From contig NZ_JAATJL010000001.1 in assembly GCF_011927905.1 (NCBI RefSeq), forward strand, positions 3,596,001-3,660,000: a stretch of 64,000 nt of DNA, in the 5' to 3' direction. Under the pieces are notes generated by a model. That model was given only the letters and a program-made list of their open reading frames with translations, had not been told where the DNA came from and searched no databases. The translations under genes were made by a program, and so were the position numbers. Shown here one piece after another: positions 18,127 through 26,898 of the stretch. The DNA comes from Arthrobacter pigmenti (GTDB lineage Bacteria; Actinomycetota; Actinomycetes; Actinomycetales; Micrococcaceae). The stretch's first letter is position 1. Every line of letters begins with the position of its first letter.

Positions 18127-19092
18127 TTACGCAGCCGGTCGCCACCGCCCGGGTGCTAAGCGACGGTAGGACTGCTGCAGTCCAGCCTGCATCAGCAGCG
18201 ACCGCAGGCGCTCTGCATCATCGGCGTCTTCCCAGAGCCACCGAACCACCCGTTCTCCCTTTGCACGGATTTTGTCCTCGCGTATCTTCTCAGCCACCAC
18301 CACACTGTGGGGCGCCGCGCCGCGCAGATACTCGTCACTTGCGTACTTGGCGCGGCCGTCGAATTCGCCGACCAGCCGAGCATGCTTCCAATAGAAGTCT
18401 GTCGTTGCAATGTGGCGTCCAGCGGAGTCGTGAAAGACCTGTTGCACCGTTGGCGCCGGGAAGCCGAGCTTATAGATAACTGCGCGGCTGAGGGATTCGC
18501 CTACTGAGCCGGAATTGTCGATGGTGAAGTCGAGCACGGCACTGCATCGCCGACTGAACGCCCCGGCCGGCAAGTTGTTGACCGCTCGTTGCAGCACCGA
18601 TCTCGACACCCCGGAACGGCCGGAGCGCTCGCGATTGAGGCAGAAGTCCCAGGCGATCACCGCATTCTCGAACTCACCGTCGCCGGCGACGTCCAGCAGC
18701 GTGGTCAAGCGGTCAGTCAGAGTGATCCCGTCCAGCGTGATAAATCGCTGATGTTCACGGGACGACCGTCGGACCACGCCATAACGGCTCCTGCCGCCCC
18801 GGTCGGTATGGGAACAGACAAGCTGAGGGGGAGTCGACCGCTGGGGAATGCCGAGGAGGATTGCTGCGGATCCGTGGGAGAAGCGGGGTGAGTGAATGGC
18901 TGTCGTCGTTAGGGCGCGGGCGAGGAGCCTATGTTTGTCATCGGGTTGAAGCTCTCGCCAAGATGCGGTGGTGACATAGACTCCGCGGCGGACTCGGGTG
19001 AGTTTTCCGGCGTCGCGTTGCCTCCGCAACACCTTGCTGTCCTGACCGAGCTTCTCGAGGTCCGCACTTACCAGCAACCGAGGTAGATCCAT
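18127..19092 (-). CDS. AbiEi-like HTH protein with DUF559/PD-(D/E)XK-like C-terminus
   Basis: A 321-aa protein. The N-terminal 50 residues look like the AbiEi-type winged helix (VLRRQRDAGKLTRVRRGVYV). The middle resembles the AbiEi-like body (HSPRFSHGSAAILLGIP, ITLTDRLTTLLDVA). The C-terminal part carries Glu in GSVGESLSRAVIYKLGFP, Asp in ATTDFYW and LVGEFDGRAKY, a spacing like DUF559/Vsr nuclease folds, then RAKGERVVRWLWEDA. Unlike the related gene at 7613 it is intact. No partner toxin or methylase is adjacent. It is bracketed by two direct copies of a palindromic repeat. Role unknown; defence, repair or repeat maintenance are all possible. Confidence 0.75.
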   Translation of the reverse strand: MDLPRLLVSADLEKLGQDSKVLRRQRDAGKLTRVRRGVYVTTASWRELQPDDKHRLLARALTTTAIHSPRFSHGSAAILLGIPQRSTPPQLVCSHTDRGGRSRYGVVRRSSREHQRFITLDGITLTDRLTTLLDVAGDGEFENAVIAWDFCLNRERSGRSGVSRSVLQRAVNNLPAGAFSRRCSAVLDFTIDNSGSVGESLSRAVIYKLGFPAPTVQQVFHDSAGRHIATTDFYWKHARLVGEFDGRAKYASDEYLRGAAPHSVVVAEKIREDKIRAKGERVVRWLWEDADDAERLRSLLMQAGLQQSYRRLAPGRWRPAA

Positions 19093-19499
19093 GTTCTCGA
19101 GGATGAGGTATACGCTGCTCCGGCGCTCGGGATTGAGGGATCATGTGGATAAGGCGCACGAAATACACCGATTGTTGAGGAAAGGTGCGCCGCGCTCGAT
19201 AGTGCTGCGGCCAGGCGCACGCGCGGCGGCGGTGCGGCCGGAAGGTGCCCCGTCGTCGTTCGAAGCACTACGGCTCAACTGACGCGTTTCGGCGCACCGA
19301 CCCAGCCGTTACGGTGTCGCTGGTCCGTATAGCGTCCAACAAGCCGCAACGCATCGCAGGAAGACGTCGGCGAAGCTACGGAAACCGGGGCGCTAACGGG
19401 GCTGCTGATTCACGCCCATCGGCCCTTGGCCGTAACCTCACGTTGGCCAAGCTGTGACCTGTTCCCTACCTGCGCGTAGGCCACTTCTGGTTCACTTAG
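19093..19499. other. 407-bp region between the AbiEi-like and HAD genes
   Basis: It holds the divergent starts and the right repeat copy (19271-19363). Short open frames here (for example 19091-19282 plus) have no recognisable composition or family. No RNA gene seen. Confidence 0.6.
19271..19363. repeat. Right copy of the ~90-bp repeat flanking the AbiEi-like gene
   Basis: Direct copy of 17976-18067. The best conserved blocks are TGACGCGTTTCGGC (19280-19293), CGTTACGGTGTC and CTGGTCCG. The terminal inverted repeat is degraded here (GCGTCC in place of GCGTCA). Confidence 0.85.
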
Positions 19500-20360
19500 A
19501 TGATGACAACTACATTTCACGCTGGCATCGATGACCAGCAGAAGACAACACGGAAGATGGTCGCACTCGACGTCGACGGAACGCTCGTTGACCACGAGGG
19601 ACAAATGTCGGACGAGGTGCGCGCAGCCGCTGCCGCCGTCGTCGACGCCGGCCACGACGTAGTGATCGCCACCGGCCGTTCACTGGGTGCCACGCTTCCC
19701 ATCATCGAAAAGATCGGCCTGACCAGGGGCCACGCTGTGTGCTCCAACGGCGGCGTTACCCTCCGCATCGACGTGGACGCGTTCGACGACGGCTACGAGA
19801 TCGTCAACCGGGTGGTTTTCGATCCCAAACCGGCGCTCGTTGCACTCCGCAAGAGCCTGCCGACGGCCAAGTTCGCGCTCGAGGACGACCAGGGCAAATT
19901 CCTCTCCACCGAGCGCTTCCAGGACGCGAGCTTCGGTGCGGAAGCCGAGAGTGTCGACTTCGAGCGCATGCTTCGGGCCCGTGCCGTCCGCGTGGTGGTC
20001 TTCAGCACCGACAGCACCGCCGAGGAGTTCGGCAACGCCGTCGAAACCATCGGCCTGCACGGTGTCACCTACTCGGTGGGCTGGACGGCGTGGCTGGACA
20101 TCGCGGCGTCGGGAGTCACCAAGGCAAGCGCGCTGGAGCTTGTCCGCAGGCGCCTCGACGTCGACCCTTCGCACACCGTCGCGATCGGCGACGGTCGCAA
20201 CGATATCGAGATGCTGTCCTGGGCCGCGCGCGGCGTTGCCATGGGCCAGGCGCCGGATGAGGTTCAGGCCGCAGCGTCGGAGGTAACGGCGTCGGTGTAC
20301 GACGACGGCGCCGCCAAGGTCCTGCGCTCACTCACCAAGCGCGGGTCCGAGGAGCGCTAG
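19500..20360 (+). CDS. HAD family (Cof-type) hydrolase
   Basis: A 286-aa haloacid-dehalogenase superfamily phosphatase of the Cof/IIB type. Motif I is ALDVDGTLVD at about 22-31, with IATGRS as motif II. The cap domain follows, Lys lies in GVTKASALELV, and motif III/IV is AIGDGRNDIEML. It probably dephosphorylates sugar phosphates or cofactors. The stop overlaps the stop of the convergent SatD-like gene by 4 bp. Two ATG codons in tandem (19500, 19503) are possible starts, and no clear ribosome-binding site is seen. Confidence 0.92.
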   Translation: MMTTTFHAGIDDQQKTTRKMVALDVDGTLVDHEGQMSDEVRAAAAAVVDAGHDVVIATGRSLGATLPIIEKIGLTRGHAVCSNGGVTLRIDVDAFDDGYEIVNRVVFDPKPALVALRKSLPTAKFALEDDQGKFLSTERFQDASFGAEAESVDFERMLRARAVRVVVFSTDSTAEEFGNAVETIGLHGVTYSVGWTAWLDIAASGVTKASALELVRRRLDVDPSHTVAIGDGRNDIEMLSWAARGVAMGQAPDEVQAAASEVTASVYDDGAAKVLRSLTKRGSEER

Positions 20361-20986
20361 TACGCGAGCGCGGCCGGCGGCAGCGCCACCGGCCCGTACG
20401 CGAGATCGAGCAGCCGCGCTGCTGCCGGCCGCGTGGCCCACTCCTCGACCCAGTGTGATCGGATCACGGCCTTGCTCACCGCCTGCGTGGTGATGCCCAG
20501 CTCCTGCGCAATGAACTTCTGCTGACCGCGTGCGCCCGGCGTCAGCAGGTCCAGCACGTTCCATTCCGCTTCCGTGCGCGTGTACACGATCTGACCCAGC
20601 AGCCGCAGCACTGCTTCTGCTTCGGCCGCGATTTCGGAATCGGGTCCCTCGACTGCCAGGGGAATGCGCTCGCCGGTTTTCTGCGCGCGGTTCACCGCCC
20701 GCCGCGAGTACACGAGGCCATAACCCTCAGCGTCAACAATCCGCTCCGGCAGGGGCGTGTGCACTTCACCCACGCCGATGCCCACGTGCCAACGCCGGAA
20801 CCGGATCGCCTTCAACGCCACGTCCACCGCGGCAACGGCGCTGTCCACAACGCCCTGAAGCTCATCGCCGACGGAGCGCTGAAAGGGCACGACGGCGTCA
20901 AGGAACCGAAACTCCCGCAGCAGCTCGGGCACGAGGTCACCCACCTCGCGGGAATCGCGCTGGTTGATGGTCACCACGAACAGCAT
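20357..20986 (-). CDS. SatD-like protein with C-terminal winged helix
   Basis: A 209-aa protein. The first 130 residues resemble the SatD-like domain (nucleotidyl-cyclase-like spacing: FQRSVGDELQGVVDSAVAAV, RRWHVGIGVGEV). The last 70 hold a probable helix-turn-helix (QQKFIAQELGITTQAVSKAV), as in MarR-type regulators. It lies downstream of the WXG100-type pair on the same strand with a 39-bp gap and may be transcribed with it. The function of SatD proteins is poorly known. Confidence 0.65.
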   Translation of the reverse strand: MLFVVTINQRDSREVGDLVPELLREFRFLDAVVPFQRSVGDELQGVVDSAVAAVDVALKAIRFRRWHVGIGVGEVHTPLPERIVDAEGYGLVYSRRAVNRAQKTGERIPLAVEGPDSEIAAEAEAVLRLLGQIVYTRTEAEWNVLDLLTPGARGQQKFIAQELGITTQAVSKAVIRSHWVEEWATRPAAARLLDLAYGPVALPPAALAY

Positions 20987-21025
20987 GCCCCCAGTATGCC
21001 GGAGGGCAACGCCGAATCAACCGAT

Positions 21026-21814
21026 TTACGTTGATTCGGAAGGGTCATCCACAACGGACTGCAGTGCAGCCCGCAGCGATGCCCCGGAAACCTCTGCGAT
21101 GGTGAAGTCCACAGCGCCGTCTCTTTCAACAGCCGAGAGCGTCTTTACGGAGTCCGCACCGGTGTACACGGTGAGGTTGGTGAACGTGTCCGCACCGCCC
21201 GAAGCGCCGGTGTAAACCGTAACGGCACGGCTCTGCTCCAGCATCGGTGCACCGGACTTCTCGAACTCTTCGCGCGCAAGCACCACGGGTTCGCCGTCGC
21301 TAGTGGCGACCTGCTCCGGGTCGCCAAGCACAGCGAGCCGCTCGGCCAGGCGGGAAGCGGGGTAGACCACGAAGCCGTGGATGCCGCCGTCGTTCACTTC
21401 TTCTTCCAACACGATCTCGTCGTGAATGTAGGCAAAAAGCCAGTGCCGCCCGGCCTGGGACGTCCGCTGCCCGGTGACAATGCGGCTTGCCGTGCGGCGC
21501 AGGGTCATTATTCCGGTGACGGGTTCGGTGGCGTTGAGACGGGTGGGCTCGTTGTAGCCCTCCTCAACCACCGGAAACGCGATGCCCTTCGACATCAGGG
21601 ACCGCAAGGCGACGGTGGCCGCGAGGTACTTCTGCTCTTCATGCTTCTCAAGGAACGGCAGTGCAACGAACTGGTCGCGCTCGATCCCATCCAGCGCCAC
21701 GATCTCCTCGTCAGTGAGCGTGGGAAGGTCCTCGCTCTCCTCGAATGAGAGCGCCAGGACCTTGCGTGCGCTCTCCACATCGCGGGTGGTCCACTCGATT
21801 GGCTGCGCGGTCAT
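21026..21814 (-). CDS. Unknown protein coupled to the WXG100-type gene (chaperone or immunity candidate)
   Basis: A 262-aa soluble, acidic protein without transmembrane segments. Its ATG overlaps the stop of the WXG100-type gene by 4 bp, so the two are translationally coupled. The size and the ALRSLMSKGIAFPV segment recall EspG-type ESX secretion chaperones, but I cannot assign that family with confidence. A coupled partner next to a secreted WXG100 protein is typically a chaperone or an immunity protein; which one is open. Confidence 0.6.
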   Translation of the reverse strand: MTAQPIEWTTRDVESARKVLALSFEESEDLPTLTDEEIVALDGIERDQFVALPFLEKHEEQKYLAATVALRSLMSKGIAFPVVEEGYNEPTRLNATEPVTGIMTLRRTASRIVTGQRTSQAGRHWLFAYIHDEIVLEEEVNDGGIHGFVVYPASRLAERLAVLGDPEQVATSDGEPVVLAREEFEKSGAPMLEQSRAVTVYTGASGGADTFTNLTVYTGADSVKTLSAVERDGAVDFTIAEVSGASLRAALQSVVDDPSEST

Positions 21815-22773
21815 GAGAACAGTCCTCCAATTGATCCGATCGGATCCTCAACGAAATCGCCGACACCTTCACTGACACTATCGGCCAGGTCCGTGGCACC
21901 TTCCCACGCGTCACCTGCGATGTTGGTAGCCCCGTCCCACGTGTCGCCCACGAAGTCCGTAGTTGCATCCCACGCGTTCGACGTCCATTCAGTGATGTTG
22001 TCCCAGTTGTCATAGACGTAATTGCCGAGGGCCCATGCACCCGCCGCCAGACCTGCCCCGACGACGACGGCGGCCCCCACCGGTCCCAGCGCTCCTGCGG
22101 CCAGGAGTAGGGTACCGCCCGAAGCGAACGCGCCGACGCCGCCGGCCACCCTGTCACCGACGCCCCGCCAGCCTTCGTGCTCGGGGTTGAAGACGTCGTG
22201 AATGCCGCCCACGATTCCAAGGGGCGCCAGCAGCGGACCGGCGAATCGCGACCATTTGGTGAACTTCGAGGTCTCGTCGAGGAACTCGGTCGCCAGCGAG
22301 ATGTTCCGCATGTCCGTGATGTCGAGAATGCGGGAGTTCGCAATGAACTTCTGGATGTCGGAGAGTTTGAACATCTTGTTGATGTCCAGCCCGAAGCCGG
22401 CCACCTGCCCGAGGGCTTCCCAGATGCTGAAGTCCTCGTCCGTGTTACTCGCAGGTGTCCCTGGGAACCCCGGCGCTCCGGGTGATCCCCCGATGGCTCC
22501 CGACCCGGCGTCGCTGGCGGTCTCCTGCTGCCGCGCCTGCTCAAGGAGGTCGCGTGAGCCGCGATCGAGGGTGTTGGCCGCGAGCATGATGGCCATCTGG
22601 TGGCTGTCCCAGGAGGAGCGAAGGGACTCGGCGTCAGGGCCTGCCCATCCGGCGTTGTTGATGACGCCGACGGTCAGCGTGGACCGGATGCCACGCAGAG
22701 TCTCGGCCGATTGCGAGAAACGCTCCGCGAGCGATTCAAGCTCTTCGACGTTGGCGCCGAGTAATTCCGACAT
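21811..22773 (-). CDS. WXG100-type protein with hydrophobic core and C-terminal 11-residue repeats
   Basis: A 320-aa protein. Residues 1-95 form a WXG100-like helical hairpin with W-A-G at about 43-45 (NAGWAGPDAESLRSSW). A Gly/Pro linker follows, then a middle region. A long Ala/Gly hydrophobic stretch at about 205-250 (GGTLLLAAGALGPVGAAVVV) could be membrane-inserting. The C-terminus is built of five 11-residue units beginning W/S-D/E-x-x-T/G (WDNIT, WDATT, WDGAT, WEGAT, SEGVG). ATG 22773 has AAAGGG about 7 nt upstream; an earlier in-frame start at 22824 lacks this. It is a candidate type VII secretion substrate or pore-forming effector. No ESX machinery lies in the window. Confidence 0.75.
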   Translation of the reverse strand: MSELLGANVEELESLAERFSQSAETLRGIRSTLTVGVINNAGWAGPDAESLRSSWDSHQMAIMLAANTLDRGSRDLLEQARQQETASDAGSGAIGGSPGAPGFPGTPASNTDEDFSIWEALGQVAGFGLDINKMFKLSDIQKFIANSRILDITDMRNISLATEFLDETSKFTKWSRFAGPLLAPLGIVGGIHDVFNPEHEGWRGVGDRVAGGVGAFASGGTLLLAAGALGPVGAAVVVGAGLAAGAWALGNYVYDNWDNITEWTSNAWDATTDFVGDTWDGATNIAGDAWEGATDLADSVSEGVGDFVEDPIGSIGGLFS

Positions 22774-22871
22774 ATGGGCCCTTTGGTGAGACTGCTGAGA
22801 ACAGGTTTTGAACCTACCCAACACTCACCGCTCGGTGCCATGGGCAGCGCTCCCCATGGAGCCGCTATAAG

Positions 22872-23366
22872 TCAGCGGGTGCGGACGTCAGCCACCACGA
22901 AGCTGCGGAAGCGGGTCTTGTTCGCGCTGATTCCCAGTGAGCCGCTCAGCGGGCTCACCACCACGCCAAAGAGAATAAACGGCCAGAACAGTGCAAGCGC
23001 GAGCATCCGCCAGGCGCTCTGGAGCGGTCCCATCGGCTTGCCGTCCCGGTAGCGGAGATTGCGCACCCCGGCGGCCTTTGCGCCGAGCGTCCGCGAGAAT
23101 CCCGCGACGAATCCGTAGCCGAGTGCGCTCAACGCGTATCCTCCGCCGAACGCGATCCCGGCGCCGGCGTCACTGGACAGTCCCGCTGCTCCGGAAATGA
23201 TAGCGAGCACAAAGAAAAGCACCACAAACAGGACCAGAATCACCAGCACATCGAGTGCGTACTTGCCCACCCGCTGGCCGCTCGTCGCCTCAACGAACGG
23301 CCGGCCGTCGGCGAACTTCCCGTGACGCCACGGAGGAAGGGGCTTCTCTTGGGTGGACTGGCTCAT
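22872..23366 (-). CDS. RDD family membrane protein
   Basis: A 164-aa protein with three hydrophobic segments (ALDVLVILVLFVVLFFVLAI, then a Gly-rich pair, then LALALFWPFILFGVVVSPL) and GAKAAGVRNLRYRDGKPMG, typical of RDD proteins. The N-terminal 30 residues are hydrophilic. The function of the family is mostly unknown. It lies upstream of the WXG100-type gene on the same strand with a 98-bp gap. Confidence 0.82.
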   Translation of the reverse strand: MSQSTQEKPLPPWRHGKFADGRPFVEATSGQRVGKYALDVLVILVLFVVLFFVLAIISGAAGLSSDAGAGIAFGGGYALSALGYGFVAGFSRTLGAKAAGVRNLRYRDGKPMGPLQSAWRMLALALFWPFILFGVVVSPLSGSLGISANKTRFRSFVVADVRTR

Positions 23367-23385
23367 GGTTCCCCTTCTGACTTCG

Positions 23386-23428
23386 CAGTACGACGACGGC
23401 GCGCACCCACCCGCGCGCCGTCGTACTG
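23386..23428. terminator. Hairpin after ppa
   Basis: CAGTACGACGACGGCGCGC pairs with GCGCGCCGTCGTACTG (16 bp with a 3-nt bulge). It lies between the ppa stop and the RDD gene start on the minus strand. Confidence 0.75.
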
Positions 23429-23432
23429 GTCT

Positions 23433-24005
23433 CTAGCGGCCCTGCGGCTCGTTGTCGGCGTTGTCAGCGTCAGTCTCAACCGAACGGCCCTGGGGCTCGT
23501 CCTCTTCGCTCGCTTCACCGAGGGCTTCGAAGCGCTTCAGGGACGCCTCCACTTCTGCCTCAGCGGCCTCCCGGCCGTCCCAGTCCGCAGCCTCAACCCA
23601 TTTGCCCGGCTCAAGGTCCTTGTACTTGCGGAAGAAGTGCTCAATTTCGTCCAGCAGGTACTGCGAAACGTCCTTGATGTCCTGAATGTGATCGAAACGC
23701 GCGTCAACGGGGACGCAGAGCACCTTGGCGTCGCCGCCGCCGTCGTCGACCATGTTGAACACGCCGATGGGGCGGGACTCCACCAGGACGCCCGGGTGAA
23801 GGTCAAAGTCCTGCAGCAGCACCAGTGCGTCCAGCGGATCGCCGTCCTCGCCGAGCGTGTTCTCGAAGTAGCCGTAGTGCGTGGGGTACTGCATCGAAGT
23901 GAAGAGCACGCGGTCAAGGCGGAGGCGGTGGGTCTCGTGGTCGATCTCGTACTTGACGCGCGATCCCTTGGGGATCTCGATCGTGACGTCGAGCTTCATT
24001 GACAT
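23433..24005 (-). CDS. ppa: Inorganic pyrophosphatase with acidic C-terminal tail
   Basis: Family I soluble pyrophosphatase, 190 aa. It hydrolyses PPi to two phosphates. The signature [10 protein letters not shown] is at about 54-63, the substrate and metal region includes [13 protein letters not shown], and the C-terminal part of the domain includes [21 protein letters not shown] lies 5 nt before ATG 24005. The last ~25 residues are an acidic extension beyond the usual family end, containing EPQGR twice (EDEPQGR, NEPQGR). Divergent from dacB. Confidence 0.96.
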   Translation of the reverse strand: MSMKLDVTIEIPKGSRVKYEIDHETHRLRLDRVLFTSMQYPTHYGYFENTLGEDGDPLDALVLLQDFDLHPGVLVESRPIGVFNMVDDGGGDAKVLCVPVDARFDHIQDIKDVSQYLLDEIEHFFRKYKDLEPGKWVEAADWDGREAAEAEVEASLKRFEALGEASEEDEPQGRSVETDADNADNEPQGR

Positions 24006-24173
24006 GGGAACTCCTGCTGTCAGGGAAAGGAACTGGATGGGCGCGTGAGAGATCGGACAAGATCCGGACACGGCCCGGTCTACTGTTAAAGATATAGGCC
24101 GGGCGTGTACATCACCGATTCCGTGACCGCGCTGTTCGCCCATACCCATTGCAAATGCCCCGAGAGGACTCCA

Positions 24174-25595
24174 TTGAAGCGCAGCACGCGGGTGCTCACG
24201 GCGATGTTGCTCGTCGTGGTCCTTGGCGTTCTCGCGGTTCCCTTCGGCGTCCACTATGGGCCCCAGCTCGCAGAGGCGCTCCAGGAGCGTGCTCCGGAGC
24301 CCGAACCGAGTGTCCCGGCCATCCAGCAGGCTCCCGAGGAGGTCGCGGCGCCAACGCTCGTCAGCCGCCTCGATTCCGGCGCGCCGATGCCGGCGCCGGA
24401 AGTACTCGCGCCGCTGCTCAACGAGGCACTGCAGGTCCCGGGAGGCACACCGGTGACCGGCGTCGTCCTTGACGCGGCAACGGGTGAGTCCCTCTTCGAT
24501 CAGGGCGGCGCCGAACTGCAGTTACCGGCGTCGAACATCAAACTGCTTACGGCCACCGCCGTGCTGGCCAGGATCGATCCGGACCGGCGCCTCACCACCT
24601 CAGTCCACCGCGCCGGCACAGGCAACGTGCTGGTGTTGAAGGCGGGCGGAGATGCCCTGTTGGGCTCGGGGGAGTCCAACCCGGAGGCCATCGTGGGGCG
24701 CGCGGGCCTTGCCACGCTTGCAGCCAGGACCGCCGAGGCACTCACGGGCGGCGGTCCCTATCAGCTGGTCCTCGACGACACCCTCTTCGTAGGACCGGTG
24801 TTGAACGCGAGCTGGCAGGAAGGCGACATCCAGGCCGGTGAGATTGCGCCCATCTACCCGCTCGCCATCAACTCCTCCTGGCTGGATGAGTCGAAGCAGG
24901 GCGGCGCGCGCGCAGACGATGCCGCCCTGGCGGCTGCTGCCTCCTTCCGGGAAGCACTGATCAGTGAAGGCATCGAGGTCGTCGAAGGTATTGAACGCCA
25001 GGCCGCCCCAGAGGAGGCAACGCTTGTTGCCGCGGTCGAATCCGCCACCGTCGAGGAACAGGTCGAGCACATGCTCCTCACCTCGGACAATTACCTCGCG
25101 GAGGTCCTGGCCAGGCTTGCCGCGGAGGCGAGCGGGCCGCCGGCGTCGTTCGGTGGTGGACTCGAAACGATCGCGGAGGTCATCAACGGTCTCGAACTGG
25201 AGACTGAGGGCATGGTGTTCGGGGACGCGTCAGGCCTCTCCCCACGCAACCGGGTCACGCCGCAGCAGCTCGCCGGCGTCGTGCGGATCCTGCTTCGCAG
25301 TGACAACCGCGCCCTGCGCCACGTGTTGCACGGGCTGCCGATAGCCAGCCTTTCGGGGACGCTGGCGGGCCGCTATAACGACGACGACGCCCCCACCTTC
25401 GCCGGCGCCGGCCTCGTGCGTGCCAAGACCGGGACGCTGAACGCCGTCACTGCCCTGAGCGGCTACGTGGTTTCGGCGGACGGGCGGCTGCTCGTGTTCT
25501 CCTTCATCGCCAGCGGGCTGGACGGTACAACCGCGCCGGCACGGGACGCCGTCGACGCCGCGGCCGCCGTCCTCGCAGGGTGCGGCTGCCGGTAG
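24174..25595 (+). CDS. dacB: D-alanyl-D-alanine carboxypeptidase/endopeptidase (PBP4 type)
   Basis: A 473-aa class C penicillin-binding protein that trims peptidoglycan peptides outside the membrane. It has an N-terminal signal/anchor ([19 protein letters not shown]), S-x-x-K in [11 protein letters not shown] at about 120, S-x-N in [14 protein letters not shown] and K-T-G in [16 protein letters not shown]. The TTG at 24174 is chosen because GAGAGGA lies just upstream; the upstream GTG at 24105 would add 23 non-signal residues. First gene of the dacB-metalloprotease-tilS-hpt-ftsH run. Confidence 0.92.
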   Translation: MKRSTRVLTAMLLVVVLGVLAVPFGVHYGPQLAEALQERAPEPEPSVPAIQQAPEEVAAPTLVSRLDSGAPMPAPEVLAPLLNEALQVPGGTPVTGVVLDAATGESLFDQGGAELQLPASNIKLLTATAVLARIDPDRRLTTSVHRAGTGNVLVLKAGGDALLGSGESNPEAIVGRAGLATLAARTAEALTGGGPYQLVLDDTLFVGPVLNASWQEGDIQAGEIAPIYPLAINSSWLDESKQGGARADDAALAAAASFREALISEGIEVVEGIERQAAPEEATLVAAVESATVEEQVEHMLLTSDNYLAEVLARLAAEASGPPASFGGGLETIAEVINGLELETEGMVFGDASGLSPRNRVTPQQLAGVVRILLRSDNRALRHVLHGLPIASLSGTLAGRYNDDDAPTFAGAGLVRAKTGTLNAVTALSGYVVSADGRLLVFSFIASGLDGTTAPARDAVDAAAAVLAGCGCR

Positions 25596-25764
25596 CCTGG
25601 GGGTTGCCATCGCCGCCCAATTCCGGCCAGCATTCCCGGCTGATTCCATGCAGGTTTGCCGTCTACGGACCTCTGAGGAGCGGCGTGTCTCGCCGCGACA
25701 CGCACCTCATCCCCTCACACCTGCACGGAATCGTTCGAGGGCGCCCGCAAGCGACCTCCCAGAC

Positions 25765-25779
25765 TAGTGTGGTCGAATG
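25765..25779 (+). promoter_or_regulatory. -10 hexamer for the leaderless metalloprotease gene
   Basis: TAGTGT (25765-25770) ends 6 nt before ATG 25777. No Shine-Dalgarno sequence. Confidence 0.6.
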
Positions 25780-26898
25780 GTCAGCATGGACAGCAGCACT
25801 CCTATTCAGCTCGTCAACTGGGATCTGGCCGCCAGCAGCGCCGCGAAACTGGCCCCTCCCGGCCCAAAGCTAAGCCCAGGGGAGGTTGCCGCCGTCGTCG
25901 AAAATCTCCGTGAGCTCGCCGACCTCTCCGTTGAACATGTCCACCGAATCACCGGGCTTGAGGCCGCGCGGGACCTGCGGGACTCTGACCTGGTGATCGT
26001 GGACCGCGCATCCTGGGCGAAAGCCAACACGCAGAGCTTCAAGGTGCTCATGGCGCCGGCAATTGAGCATTTGATGCGCACCAAGGCCGAGCAGTTGAAG
26101 GCGGCAAACGCAGCACTCGGCGGCAGCATCACGGGCGCGCAGATGGGCGCGATCCTCGCGTTCCTCGCCAGCAAGGTGCTGGGGCAGTATGATCCGTTCG
26201 GACCCTCCGGCCAGGGCAAGGGCGGCCGCCTGATGCTGGTTGCGCCGAACATCGTCTCGGTGGAGCGCGAACTCAACGTTGTCCCGGCGGACTTCCGGCT
26301 CTGGGTGTGCCTCCACGAGCAGACCCACCGCGTCCAGTTCGCCGCCGCGCCGTGGCTGAAGGACCATATGCTCGAGCACATTTCCGAGCTCACCGTGGGT
26401 CTGGCCGGCAAGGCCGATACCCTCGCCGAACGGCTCAGCGGCGCACTGAAGTCCCTGCCGAACCGCGGCCAGCAAGACAAAGAAAAGCACGACGACGACG
26501 GCGTCCCCTCCTCCGACGGCGGCATCCTCTCGCTGCTCCAGGAGCCCGAGGACAAGGCCCGGCTGTCCCATCTCACCGCCGTCATGAGCCTGCTCGAGGG
26601 CCACGCGAACGTGGTCATGGACGCCGTGGACTCCAGCATTGTGCCGACAGTGAAGACGATCCGCCGCCGTTTCAACGCCCGCGGTAAAACCCGCGGCCCC
26701 GTGGAGAAGTTCATCCGCCGCCTGATGGGCCTGGATGCGAAGATGCGCCAGTACAGCGACGGCGCCAAGTTTGTCCGCGCGGTCGTGGACGCCGTCGGCA
26801 TGGAGGGGTTCAACCACGTCTGGGAGCGGGCCGAGAACCTGCCCACCGAGAAGGAGATCCACGCACCGCAGGAGTGGGTTGCCCGGATGGGGCTGTGA
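25777..26898 (+). CDS. Zinc-dependent metalloprotease, DUF2342 type
   Basis: A 373-aa actinobacterial protein often annotated as coenzyme F420 biosynthesis-associated or zinc-dependent metalloprotease. The zinc motif is LHEQTHRVQFAAAPWL (HEQTH at about residue 178). A second conserved region, LLEGHANVVMDAV, supplies a likely third ligand (EGH). No signal peptide is visible. Its stop overlaps the tilS GTG start by 4 bp, so the genes are coupled. The substrate is unknown. Confidence 0.9.
   Translation: MVSMDSSTPIQLVNWDLAASSAAKLAPPGPKLSPGEVAAVVENLRELADLSVEHVHRITGLEAARDLRDSDLVIVDRASWAKANTQSFKVLMAPAIEHLMRTKAEQLKAANAALGGSITGAQMGAILAFLASKVLGQYDPFGPSGQGKGGRLMLVAPNIVSVERELNVVPADFRLWVCLHEQTHRVQFAAAPWLKDHMLEHISELTVGLAGKADTLAERLSGALKSLPNRGQQDKEKHDDDGVPSSDGGILSLLQEPEDKARLSHLTAVMSLLEGHANVVMDAVDSSIVPTVKTIRRRFNARGKTRGPVEKFIRRLMGLDAKMRQYSDGAKFVRAVVDAVGMEGFNHVWERAENLPTEKEIHAPQEWVARMGL

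Noticed and set aside
19091-19282. 63-codon frame divergent from the AbiEi-like gene
   Set aside because: No ribosome-binding site, no recognisable domain, and it runs into the repeat.
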